A DNA stretch of 64,000 nt from DATJGR01 sp963735085 (GTDB lineage: Bacteria > Pseudomonadota > Gammaproteobacteria > Pseudomonadales > Azotimanducaceae), in the NCBI GenBank assembly GCA_963735085.1, contig CAVTJP010000005.1, positions 1,860,001 through 1,924,000 of the forward strand, in the 5' to 3' direction. The notes under the pieces are model-generated. The model saw nothing but the letters and a program-made list of their open reading frames with translations, was not told the origin of the DNA and did not search any database. Below are positions 8,240-16,016 of this stretch, one piece after another. Made by a program: the position numbers and the translations under genes. The stretch's first letter is position 1; each line of letters begins with the position of its first letter.

Positions 8240-8839
8240 TCAGTGCGGCAGATTGTCGGTGCGGGCCAGTCGCCCCAGATAGCCGCCGTGGTGGCGTTTG
8301 CCCCAGTCCGCTTTCGTTACGCCTTTCTGTTCCATCAGCGCTACGGCCACTGCATCACTGATCGCCAGCATCACCGCCATGCTGGTGGTCGGGGTGAGCC
8401 CCAACGGACACGCTTCAGCGATCTCGCCCATATTCAGAATGGCTTCGCAATGTTTGCGTAGCGCCGAATCGGGGTGCGACGTGACGCCGATGATGTGGGT
8501 GACGCCGAGGTGTCGCGACAGTTCGAGGATTTCCAGCACTTCGTCGGATTTGCCGCTGGTCGAGAAAGCGACCATTACATCGTCTTTGCCGACCACGCCA
8601 AGATCACCGTGCGCGGCTTCGGCCGGATGCACGAAGTCCGCGGGTGTCGCAGTGGAACACAGCGTCGCGGCGAATTTACGCGCGATATGACCGGCTTTGC
8701 CGATGCCGGTGGTCAGCACCTTGCCGCGGCACGCCAGCAGAATGTTCACCGCGGTCTCGAAGTCGTCGTCGATGACGATCGCGCGGATCGCGGCCGCTTC
8801 AGTCTCGACCACCGCGCGCATGCGCTGCTTGATATCCAT
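8240..8839 (-). CDS. SIS-domain sugar-phosphate isomerase (KpsF/GutQ-like, no CBS domains)
   Basis: A 199-residue single SIS domain. VLTTGIGKAGHIARKFAATL binds the sugar phosphate, FVHPAEAAHGDLG and VMVAFSTSGKSDEVLEIL are signatures of the arabinose-5-phosphate isomerase group (KdsD/KpsF/GutQ). The two C-terminal CBS domains of KdsD are absent, so length is about 200 instead of 320 residues. I start it at 8839 (MDIKQRM), preceded by GAAGGA at a good distance, rather than at 8905. A ketose/aldose phosphate isomerase role is likely; the neighbouring hexosaminidase and kinase across the divergent promoter make an amino-sugar role worth considering. Confidence 0.82.
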   Translation of the reverse strand: MDIKQRMRAVVETEAAAIRAIVIDDDFETAVNILLACRGKVLTTGIGKAGHIARKFAATLCSTATPADFVHPAEAAHGDLGVVGKDDVMVAFSTSGKSDEVLEILELSRHLGVTHIIGVTSHPDSALRKHCEAILNMGEIAEACPLGLTPTTSMAVMLAISDAVAVALMEQKGVTKADWGKRHHGGYLGRLARTDNLPH

Positions 8840-8990
8840 TAGGGTCCTTCGTGGATCACACAGGTGTTCGGTCGGCATGGTGTCAGATGCGCTTGCGTCG
8901 CTCAAGCGAGCGCCGTGTCACGGTGATATCAACGTTGACAGCGCCGGGTGCGGTCGCCGAGAGTCGGCGGAATCAACATGACACACGCAG

Positions 8991-11072
8991 ATGAGTGAAT
9001 CGCTGGCCTTGATGCCGTGGCCGCGCCGGTTGACGCGCACTGATGCGGCGCTGGCACTTTCGGCGCCGCGTTGGTCGGTGAACTTCTCCGGCGTGCGCAC
9101 GCTTCGGCTCGAACGCGTCGTCGCGCGCACCACTGAGCGCATGACGCGCAGCAGTGGCGGCGGGGCACAATTGACGATCGACTGCGCGTCGGCATCCGCG
9201 CCTTACCCGGATCTCGACGACGACGAATCGTATCTGCTCGAGATCGATTCCGTGCAAGCGCGCGTGATGGCCGCGACCGAGTGGGGCGTGCTGCGCGGGC
9301 TTTCGACGTTGGCGCAGCTCGGCGTGGCGGCCACAACACTGCCCGGTGTATCAATCGCCGATGCGCCACGGTTTGCATGGCGCGGCTTCATGGTGGATGC
9401 CGCACGGCACTTCATCACGGTCGCGACGTTGCTGCGTACCCTGGATGCCATGGCGCTGGTCAAACTGAACGTGCTGCATCTGCATCTCACCGACGATCAG
9501 GCATTTCGCTTCGCCAGCCGCGCCTTTCCGGAACTGGCAGCGCGCGGCAGCGATGGCCGTTACTACAGTGAAGCCGATCTCGCCACGATCGTTGCGCATG
9601 CAGCCGAGCGGGGCATTCGCGTAGTACCGGAACTCGACGTGCCGGGCCACACGACGAGTTGGCTCGCTGCCCATCCGGAGTGGGGCGCCGGCCAGGTATT
9701 GCAGGCGCCGTCGATGCGCTTCGGTGTGCATCCAGCATGCCTGGACCCGACCCGCGACGAGGTCTATGCGGCGCTCGCGGGTCTGTTCGACGACGTCGTG
9801 CGCGTATTTCCCGACCGATTCGTGCATATCGGCGGCGACGAGGTAAATCCGAAATGGTGGCGCGACAGCAGTGACGTGCAGGCGTTCATGCGGTTGCACG
9901 ACATCGCCGACATCGACGCGGTGCAGAGTCTGTTCAATCAACGGCTCGCCGACCTGTTGCTCGAACGCGGCCGCATGCTGGTGGGCTGGGACGAGATCGC
10001 GCACGCCGATCTGCCGCGCACGTCAGTGGTACAAAGCTGGCGCGGTGGCCCGTCGCGCGATCGTGCCGTTGCGCAGGGCTTCGACTGCGTCTTTTCGGCC
10101 GGCTATTACCTCGACTTCTTCTATCCTGCGGATCTGCACTACGCGTACGACCCACAGAGTCCGGCGGCGGATCTGCTCGCGCTCGACGCGCGGGTGCGCG
10201 CCGACCCGCGCCTGGCGCACGTTCGCGATGGGCTCGGTTGGGCCAGTGAATTCGCTGGTCGCAGCGCCGTCGACGCCGCACCGGGCAACTTATCGGAAGG
10301 TCGGGTGCTTGGCGGTGAAGCGTGCATGTGGGCCGAGCTGGTCACCGACGATGTCTTCGAGGTGCGCGTGTGGGGACGCCTGCCGGCGATTGCCGAACGG
10401 CTCTGGTCACCGCGTTCGGTGCGCGACGAAGCCGATATGTATCTGCGACTGGCGCGTCTGCGGCCGATGCTCGCCGCACTGGCGGACGTCGATATCGAGC
10501 GGCGTCAGCGGGCGTTGTTTTCAACGGTCGGCATCGACGCGGCAGAACTCGACGCGTTGCGCGATCTATTCGATGCGATCGAACCGGTGAAATGGTATTC
10601 ACGCCTGTTGGGTGAGGCTGCGTTGCGCGCGCGCGTTGCCGGCTCTAATGCGGCAGTCGAACGACCGTACTCGGTGGACACGCCGCTGAATTGCGTCGTT
10701 GACTATATCGATCCGGCCAGTCCGTGGGTGGTGCGCTTCAACACGGCGGTGCGCGCATCGATCGATGGCTCGGCGGATGCTGAAGACATTGCACTGATCC
10801 AAGCGGCCGCGGCCGGATGGCGCCGTCAGCGCCACGTGGTACGAACGCTGGGGCCACGCGTTTCCAGAATTGCCGAGCTGGATACGGTTTCGGCGACACT
10901 GGAGCGGCTCGCCGACGTGGTCGATGCAGCACTCGCCGGTAGAGTGACAGACGCACACCGGCAGACCCTCGCGGAGTCCAGGAAACCGGTCGGCGAAGTG
11001 ATTGTTGCCGTGACGCCAGTGCTCGATGAGTGGCTCGGCGCATCGTTGCAAGCCACCAACGGCGACCGATAG
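8991..11072 (+). CDS. GH20 beta-N-acetylhexosaminidase, apparently cytoplasmic
   Basis: A 693-residue glycoside hydrolase family 20 enzyme. An alpha/beta GH20b-type domain (to about residue 120) precedes the TIM barrel, which starts at RFAWRGFMVDAARHF. LNVLHLHLTDDQAFR, VVPELDVPGHTTSWLAAHPE and the catalytic Asp283-Glu284 pair in HIGGDEVNPKWW are all intact; substrate-assisted hydrolysis of terminal GlcNAc/GalNAc is expected. An extra C-terminal region of about 200 residues follows the barrel. There is no signal peptide, so it should act on imported chitooligosaccharides or glycan fragments. Its TAG stop overlaps the GTG start of the kinase gene, implying translational coupling. Confidence 0.93.
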   Translation: MSESLALMPWPRRLTRTDAALALSAPRWSVNFSGVRTLRLERVVARTTERMTRSSGGGAQLTIDCASASAPYPDLDDDESYLLEIDSVQARVMAATEWGVLRGLSTLAQLGVAATTLPGVSIADAPRFAWRGFMVDAARHFITVATLLRTLDAMALVKLNVLHLHLTDDQAFRFASRAFPELAARGSDGRYYSEADLATIVAHAAERGIRVVPELDVPGHTTSWLAAHPEWGAGQVLQAPSMRFGVHPACLDPTRDEVYAALAGLFDDVVRVFPDRFVHIGGDEVNPKWWRDSSDVQAFMRLHDIADIDAVQSLFNQRLADLLLERGRMLVGWDEIAHADLPRTSVVQSWRGGPSRDRAVAQGFDCVFSAGYYLDFFYPADLHYAYDPQSPAADLLALDARVRADPRLAHVRDGLGWASEFAGRSAVDAAPGNLSEGRVLGGEACMWAELVTDDVFEVRVWGRLPAIAERLWSPRSVRDEADMYLRLARLRPMLAALADVDIERRQRALFSTVGIDAAELDALRDLFDAIEPVKWYSRLLGEAALRARVAGSNAAVERPYSVDTPLNCVVDYIDPASPWVVRFNTAVRASIDGSADAEDIALIQAAAAGWRRQRHVVRTLGPRVSRIAELDTVSATLERLADVVDAALAGRVTDAHRQTLAESRKPVGEVIVAVTPVLDEWLGASLQATNGDR

Positions 11073-12109
11073 TGGCTGACGGAGCCGGCGACCTGCTGGC
11101 GATCGCGAACCGCTTTGCGGTGACCGGCGTGCCGAGCCGGATCGAAGCCCACAACGGCGGCCATATCAACGACACCTGGTTTGTTTCGACCGACCTCGAT
11201 CGACGCTATGTGCTGCAACGAATCAATCCACTGGTATTCCCGGATGCGATCGGGGTGGTCGGTAACACCGGGCGCGTCATCGCCGAAATCGAACGTCGCA
11301 CGGTCGGCCTGGTGCCGCCGTTCGTCGCCGCGCGCGATGGCAGTACAGCAGTCGTGATCGGTGACTCGGTGTATCGAATGCTCGGCTTCGTGACCGGGCG
11401 CGGGCTCGACGGCCTCGAGTCGGTTGGCCAGGCTGCGGCGGCCGGCCTCGCGTTCGGCCGCTTCCAGCGCGCGCTGGTGCATTACGATCGCAGCGACCAT
11501 GTGATACCGATTCCGCGCTTTCACGAGGTGGCGTTTCAGCTCGAACGGTTCGACCAAGCGCTCGATCGGCCGCAACCGGATCGCGCGAAAGACGCCTCTA
11601 ACGACATTGCACGAGCGCAGCGCGCTCGGAAGCGTGTTATCGCTGAATCGCTCGGCCCATACGGCATGATCCACGGCGACGGCAAGGTGACGAACCTGTT
11701 GTTCGACGAGCAGGATCGTGTCGTCGCGGTGCTGGATCTCGACACTGTGATGTGGGGCGCGCTCGCGTGGGATTTCGGCGATCTGGTGCGTTCGGCCGCC
11801 GCCGTCGGTGCCGAGGATGCGCGCGACATCGGTTTTTCGATCGACCGTTTTCGCGCCCTCGCGGAGGGTTACATGCGCGGCACCGGCGACCTGGCGACGG
11901 CCGAGTTGCGCGGAGCGCTTGGCTCGGTACCGGCGTATATGGCATTCATGCTGGCTTTGCGCTTTCTGATCGACTACCTAGACGGCGACAGATATTTTCG
12001 CGTGGCGCACCCGCAGCACAACCTGCTGCGCGCGCGCAGCCAGTTCCGGCTGTTCCGTCTGATGGTAGATGCGCGCGCCGATCTCGACCGCATTGCAATG
12101 AGGGTGTGA
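11072..12109 (+). CDS. APH-fold sugar kinase, NahK-like (N-acetylhexosamine 1-kinase)
   Basis: A 345-residue phosphotransferase of the aminoglycoside-phosphotransferase fold. Brenner's motif is IHGDGKVTNLLFD (His201, Asp203, Asn208), and the Mg-binding strand is VLDLDTVMWGALAWDFGDLV, which closely follows the LDLDTVMPG pattern of N-acetylhexosamine 1-kinases. The N-terminal GHINDTWFV and YVLQRINPLVFPD also fit NahK. It would make GlcNAc-1-P or GalNAc-1-P from sugars freed by the GH20 enzyme encoded immediately upstream. The start is the GTG at 11072, which overlaps the preceding TAG stop; the in-frame ATG at 11030 lies inside the hexosaminidase gene. Confidence 0.82.
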   Translation: MADGAGDLLAIANRFAVTGVPSRIEAHNGGHINDTWFVSTDLDRRYVLQRINPLVFPDAIGVVGNTGRVIAEIERRTVGLVPPFVAARDGSTAVVIGDSVYRMLGFVTGRGLDGLESVGQAAAAGLAFGRFQRALVHYDRSDHVIPIPRFHEVAFQLERFDQALDRPQPDRAKDASNDIARAQRARKRVIAESLGPYGMIHGDGKVTNLLFDEQDRVVAVLDLDTVMWGALAWDFGDLVRSAAAVGAEDARDIGFSIDRFRALAEGYMRGTGDLATAELRGALGSVPAYMAFMLALRFLIDYLDGDRYFRVAHPQHNLLRARSQFRLFRLMVDARADLDRIAMRV

Positions 12110-12110
12110 C

Positions 12111-12584
12111 ATGGCCATCGAAATCAACGGCGTCGCGCACGTCTACATCACGGTGCAGGATTTTCCGCGCTGCCGGGCCTTTTATGGTGCGCTGCTGCCG
12201 TTTCTAGGCATGGTCTGTCTCGTCGATACCGACGAGTTGTACTACTGCATCGGCGGCCGCACCGGCATTGGCATACGAGCGGCGTCCAATGTGCACCGGG
12301 ATACGTCGTTCGATCAATATCGCGCCGGACTGCACCACCTGTGCCTGCGCGCGCGCAGCGTGGAAGACGTGGATGCCGTGGCGCGCTTCGTTGCTGAACA
12401 AGGCGCGCGCATCGTGAACCAGCCGCGCCACGATGCGTGGGCGCCCGGGTACTACTCGGTGCTGTTCGAAGACCCCTGTGGCACTCGGCTGGAGGTGAAT
12501 CATGTGCCGGGCAAGGGGCATCTTGCCGAGGAGGCGCGGACGCCGCTCGGCGAAAACGTTCAGCGGCGATTGAGCGAGCCGTGA
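12111..12584 (+). CDS. VOC-superfamily protein (glyoxalase/dioxygenase fold)
   Basis: A 157-residue vicinal-oxygen-chelate protein with paired beta-alpha-beta-beta-beta modules: GVAHVYITVQDFPRCRAFYG at the start and AGLHHLCLRARSVEDVDAVA, YYSVLFEDPCGTRLEVNHVP in the second half. Candidate metal ligands are His in VAHVYI, His in LHHLCL and Glu in RLEVNH. The start lies 1 bp after the kinase stop, so it belongs to the hexosaminidase/kinase transcript. The substrate is unknown; VOC members include isomerases, epimerases, dioxygenases and glyoxalases. Confidence 0.85.
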   Translation: MAIEINGVAHVYITVQDFPRCRAFYGALLPFLGMVCLVDTDELYYCIGGRTGIGIRAASNVHRDTSFDQYRAGLHHLCLRARSVEDVDAVARFVAEQGARIVNQPRHDAWAPGYYSVLFEDPCGTRLEVNHVPGKGHLAEEARTPLGENVQRRLSEP

Positions 12585-12625
12585 TGAGACTCTTGCGTCC
12601 CGCTCGCACTCAGCGAGATCGACGA

Positions 12626-12823
12626 GTCCTCGAAATTGCAGGGGACGAAGTGGACCCCTGCCGGCGCCGATATGCCGAGTTCGTTCATGCGTTCACGCTT
12701 CCATCGCTGCAATGGGGGATCGTCGACCTCGAACACCGCCACGCTGTCGTGGACGTCCGCGTTGCGCAAAGCATACGAGTCCAGCCCGGCACCCAACACG
12801 ACATATTGATTGACACCGTCGGC
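12626..12823 (-). pseudogene. Fragment of a PPM-type SAM-dependent methyltransferase
   Basis: About 66 codons on the minus strand match the start of the SAM domain in leucine-carboxyl-methyltransferase-like (PPM) proteins: QYVVLGAGLDSYALRNADVH, VAVFEVDDPPLQRWKRERMN, and VHFVPCNFED. Family members run to about 270-300 residues. Here the homology begins abruptly at the upstream side (12823), exactly where another gene fragment begins on the opposite strand, and stops at FED, after which the frame gives unrelated sequence. It is a dead remnant, not a functional gene. Confidence 0.7.
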
Positions 12824-12826
12824 GGT

Positions 12827-13157
12827 GACTTCTTCGACGTCGTCGCGAGCTATTGGGCGAAGCGCGGCGAGCGAAACCTGTTGTTCGCGCACTACAATGA
12901 TCTGAAGGCCGGCCTCGGTGGCGAGATGCGGCGCGTGGCACGATTTCTCGACATCGATATTCCGGAATCCAAATGGCCTGCGGCGATCGAACGTTGCACG
13001 TTCGAGGCGATGCGAAATGCGGAAGATCCGGGCATGGACAACTTATTCGAATGCGGTCTGCAGGGATTCGTCTACAAAGGCACGAATGGCCGTTGGCGAG
13101 ACGCCGGAAGCGGTGAAGTTCGTTGAAGGCGGCCGCCACGCAGTCGGCATGCGTTGA
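12827..13157 (+). pseudogene. C-terminal fragment of a sulfotransferase, frameshifted
   Basis: The plus-strand frame from about 12827 resembles the C-terminal third of bacterial sulfotransferases: FFDVVASYWAKRGERN, then LLFAHYNDLKAGLGGEMRRV, RFLDIDIPESKWPAAIERC and the 3'-end PAPS-binding FVYKGTNGRWRD. The N-terminal PAPS loop and catalytic part are absent. After GRWRD the frame breaks; the +1 frame continues as TPEAVKFVEGG to a stop at 13157. The homology starts within 4 bp of the methyltransferase fragment on the other strand, so a rearrangement joined two broken genes here. Confidence 0.68.
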
Positions 13158-13174
13158 CGACGGCTGAGTAGCGC

Positions 13175-13750
13175 CTATTTTGGATAGCCCCGTGGCGCCG
13201 TCTCGATTGCGTAACCCGGAACGTGGAGCGACAGGTATGCCGGCAGGGGGTTCAGCGATTGCCAGATCGCAAACGGAGAAACTCGGTTGTGCCGGGCCGT
13301 GAACAGCGAAATCACGGTCCCGTGCGCGACAACGCCAACTTGCTCATCTGGATGGTCCTCGACGATTGACTGAAGCGCTCGCGAAAAACGCGTGCATGCC
13401 TCGTCTGCCGATTCATTGCCGATCACACGTTTCGTGGGTTCGGCGAAGAACTCGATGAACCGCTGCTGAAACGCGTCCCTGCTATCGATGTATGACAAGC
13501 CGGTTCGATCATTCTCGTGCAGATCTTGCAGAGCCGTATTAACCAGACCAAGCTGCCGAGCCGCGATTTCCGACGTTTGGCGCGCCTTGGTTTCGGTACT
13601 GGAATAGAGGACGGAAACGCCGAGTCGCGACAATTCACCTGCCAGCCAGGCGCAGCGCGTGATGCCTTCCTGGGAGAGAACCCACTCGCGTGCGGGACGC
13701 AACTGCACCATTTCGGGCAGCGAGTGCTTGATCAGAACCAACCGGGCCAT
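13175..13750 (-). CDS. Histidine phosphatase family protein with atypical RHG motif
   Basis: A 191-residue phosphoglycerate-mutase-like protein. The N-terminal catalytic strand reads LVLIKHSLPEM, keeping the phosphorylated His but replacing the RHG triad by KHS. The second half is intact: LYSSTETKARQTSEIAARQL is the SSxxxRA/QTA helix and VGVVAHGTVISLF carries the second catalytic His. It starts at 13750 (MARLVLIKH); the longer frame to 13942 would enter the neighbouring SDR gene. It ends a five-gene minus-strand run beginning at 15864. Likely a broad small-molecule phosphatase; substrate unknown. Confidence 0.75.
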   Translation of the reverse strand: MARLVLIKHSLPEMVQLRPAREWVLSQEGITRCAWLAGELSRLGVSVLYSSTETKARQTSEIAARQLGLVNTALQDLHENDRTGLSYIDSRDAFQQRFIEFFAEPTKRVIGNESADEACTRFSRALQSIVEDHPDEQVGVVAHGTVISLFTARHNRVSPFAIWQSLNPLPAYLSLHVPGYAIETAPRGYPK

Positions 13751-13773
13751 GGGGCGATGGTCGACCCAGTGGA

Positions 13774-14406
13774 TCAATAAAACAACATCGGACTCTTGCG
13801 GACGAACGTCGTGTCGATGACCTGCTTCAACATGAAATCCGCCACATCGGCGCGCGAGATCTGCGCGTTGATGGGTAGCCGAAGATCGCAGCCGAAGCGA
13901 TATGTTCCGGTCAACGGACCGTTGGCAAGCCGCGCCGGACACACGTTGATCCAGTCGAGATCGCTGTTGCGGATCAGGCCGTCCTGAGTCTCCCTGTCGC
14001 GGGCCGCGTTGCGGTCCAGCATGCGGCGGCCGCCGGCGAGCACGCGCCGCATCGTGCTCAATCGCTCGCGCGTCTCTCCGGTGGTTACGTCTGACACGTT
14101 GATCAGGCGTTCCACGCCGAATTTCTGCATCGCGGGTACGATTGTGGTGGTGGCAATGGTGCAGACCTGATCGGCGGTACCCTGCTTGACGCCTAGGGCC
14201 ATCAAAACGACGTCCTGTCCGTTGACGACCCGCTCAACGTCGTCGGATTCGGCGATATCTCCAACGAGAATGTCGAGGCGCGGATGACGTGTCGTCAGTG
14301 AGCCGGGAGTGCGGACGAATGCGGTCACGTCGTGGCCCAGTTCCAGCGCCTGTGACACGATGCAGGTGCCCGTTCGTCCCGAGGCGCCGAAGATCGTCAA
14401 ACGCAT
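13774..14406 (-). CDS. NAD(P)-binding atypical SDR / NmrA-like protein
   Basis: A 210-residue atypical short-chain dehydrogenase. The N-terminal MRLTIFGASGRTGTCIVSQA is the GxxGxxG dinucleotide site, followed by HDVTAFVRTPGSL and RLDILVGDIAESDDVERVV. The catalytic YxxxK of classical SDRs is not present, as usual for the SDR_a5/NmrA branch, which includes flavin reductases, quinone reductases and redox sensors. It is 15 bp downstream of the DUF2970 gene and 23 bp upstream of the phosphatase gene on the same strand, so cotranscription is likely. Confidence 0.8.
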   Translation of the reverse strand: MRLTIFGASGRTGTCIVSQALELGHDVTAFVRTPGSLTTRHPRLDILVGDIAESDDVERVVNGQDVVLMALGVKQGTADQVCTIATTTIVPAMQKFGVERLINVSDVTTGETRERLSTMRRVLAGGRRMLDRNAARDRETQDGLIRNSDLDWINVCPARLANGPLTGTYRFGCDLRLPINAQISRADVADFMLKQVIDTTFVRKSPMLFY

Positions 14407-14421
14407 CGATGCTCTCTGAAT

Positions 14422-14655
14422 CTACTGAGCGTTCCGCAGCACGATCTGCACCACCGTCGCCACGATCAACACGAACACGACGGTGAACACGATGCCGGCG
14501 ATGATGAAGTGATGCGGCTTGCCACGTCCGAAATCGCGCTCCCGATTGGCGCGCTTCTGAACTCCGAATGCGGCGGCAAGCGTGCTACCGGCGACCTGCC
14601 AGAAGGTCAGTGGTGGTTCATCGGGCGGCGGTTTCGGCGCCTGTGAGTCGCTCAT
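14422..14655 (-). CDS. DUF2970 small inner-membrane protein
   Basis: A 77-residue protein: a proline-rich cytoplasmic N-terminus (APKPPPDEPP), the family motif LTFWQVAGSTLAAAFGVQKR with ANRERDFGRGKP, and one C-terminal transmembrane helix IIAGIVFTVVFVLIVATVVQ. This is the DUF2970 pattern found in beta- and gammaproteobacteria. Function unknown. Its ATG overlaps the TGA of the PhyH gene (ATGA), so translation is probably coupled to the dioxygenase. Confidence 0.82.
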   Translation of the reverse strand: MSDSQAPKPPPDEPPLTFWQVAGSTLAAAFGVQKRANRERDFGRGKPHHFIIAGIVFTVVFVLIVATVVQIVLRNAQ

Positions 14656-15596
14656 GCGTGCATACTCCCTGCGGGTTCGTTCTCGATCCGTGTCAGCCAG
14701 TAATCGGCATCGAAGTGCTCGTCGCCGAGCAGATAGCGCCACATGCGAATCCGGTTCAGATACTCGAGCCGCCCGGTGTCGGCTTCGAACCACGGTTCGG
14801 GTGTGGTCAGGATCGTGTGGATGCTGCTCGGATCCGGCGGTTCCTTGATCAGGAAGATCGGCCGCTGTTCGTAGTGGTCGTTCGGCAGGTCCGAGGTATC
14901 CCACAGGCGCTGCTGACGTACGGTCGGATTGATGCGTATCTTGAACATGTAGCGCAATCGATCGGAGTGATTCACGCCCCCACCGTGCCAGATGCCGTGA
15001 TGCAGAACCAACAATGTTCCGGCGGGACACACGACGTGTTGTTGACCTCGAATATTCTGATAGCGCGCGACCGCCGCTTCGCTGACGCGTCGCAGATGCG
15101 TGCCCGGCACGAATCGCGTGCCGCCCATCTCGCGCGTCACGTCGTGCGGGTAGTACATGATCTGTATGTCGAACGCGCGGCGCGGGTCGATCGTCGAATC
15201 CTGGTGCGTGTGCTGCGATACGTTCGGCATGCCGCGAGCGGCGTAGAACGCCGGCGGAAACGTTACATGGAGAAAATGGTGGTCGAAGCGCGGATTGGGT
15301 CCGACGAGGCTCTCGATTGCGCCGCGCACGAGGGGTAGCTGCAGTATCCGCGTCACCGCCGATTCCGGCGGATAGCTCGATGCAAGCTCAGTACCCGCAG
15401 CCACGGCGGGAATTCCGCTGCCCGACAGGAACTTCGCATACGCCTTGCGCATGCTTTCGCCTGGCTGCGGCGGTCGTCCGACCTGATCGAGAAACTGCTG
15501 ATTGATGTCATCGGGCACCGCCGCTTCGAAGCGCAGAAAGCCGCGCGCGACGAAACGGGCCATTTGTTGCGATGTCAGCAGCGTACGTTCAGTCAT
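14652..15596 (-). CDS. Phytanoyl-CoA dioxygenase (PhyH) family protein
   Basis: A 314-residue Fe(II)/2-oxoglutarate-dependent dioxygenase of the PhyH family. The facial triad is visible: His131 and Asp133 in SQHTHQDST and the distal His204 in HGIWHGGG; GGTRFVPGTHLRRVSEAAV is the family's conserved loop after the double-stranded helix. PhyH proteins hydroxylate diverse small molecules; the human name does not imply phytanate here. It lies in a tight run (8-bp overlap with the 91-residue gene upstream, 4-bp overlap with DUF2970 downstream). A second PhyH gene is at 19295, directly after lacZ. Confidence 0.85.
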   Translation of the reverse strand: MTERTLLTSQQMARFVARGFLRFEAAVPDDINQQFLDQVGRPPQPGESMRKAYAKFLSGSGIPAVAAGTELASSYPPESAVTRILQLPLVRGAIESLVGPNPRFDHHFLHVTFPPAFYAARGMPNVSQHTHQDSTIDPRRAFDIQIMYYPHDVTREMGGTRFVPGTHLRRVSEAAVARYQNIRGQQHVVCPAGTLLVLHHGIWHGGGVNHSDRLRYMFKIRINPTVRQQRLWDTSDLPNDHYEQRPIFLIKEPPDPSSIHTILTTPEPWFEADTGRLEYLNRIRMWRYLLGDEHFDADYWLTRIENEPAGSMHA

Positions 15597-15864
15597 CGAC
15601 GTCCACCCATTGCTCGAACAGAAACTCGTACTTCAGATAGGCAGTCGTGAACTCCGCACCTGGCGCGTGTGCCTGCATCGGCGCCATTTGAATCAGCCGC
15701 CAGCCGTCGCGTATCGCTGCGAGTCCACTCGTATACGGCGGTTCCTCCGAGTCGCCCGCCATGTGATCGGTTTTTCCGGTGCCATCGTACTGCGCCCATG
15801 CGATCACGTTGGCATCGAGCGCGGAATCCGCCAGGTAGAGCACCAGCACTTTCTGTCGCTTCAT
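15589..15864 (-). CDS. Small conserved hypothetical protein, first gene of PhyH run
   Basis: A 91-residue protein I cannot assign to a family. It begins KRQKVLVLYLADSALDANVI and ends TAYLKYEFLFEQWVDVDD; the middle (SGLAAIRDGWRLIQM) looks like a strand-turn-helix. No signal peptide, membrane helix or catalytic motif is visible. Its 3' end overlaps the PhyH start by 8 bp, so it is translated with the dioxygenase, and it heads the five-gene run down to 13175. The divergent lacZ promoter lies within the 152 bp upstream. Confidence 0.6.
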   Translation of the reverse strand: MKRQKVLVLYLADSALDANVIAWAQYDGTGKTDHMAGDSEEPPYTSGLAAIRDGWRLIQMAPMQAHAPGAEFTTAYLKYEFLFEQWVDVDD

Positions 15865-16016
15865 TCTGTCGTTGCGTCACCGTTCTGCAGATTGCACTTT
15901 TCGCATCTCCGTGCCGGCGTGTCGATTCCGGGCGCGGTGGCGGAGGATAAACGAAAGCGGTCGACCATTGCATCGCGGGATGCCCGCCGTCACGCTACGG
16001 CCTTTTCGAGCGCATC

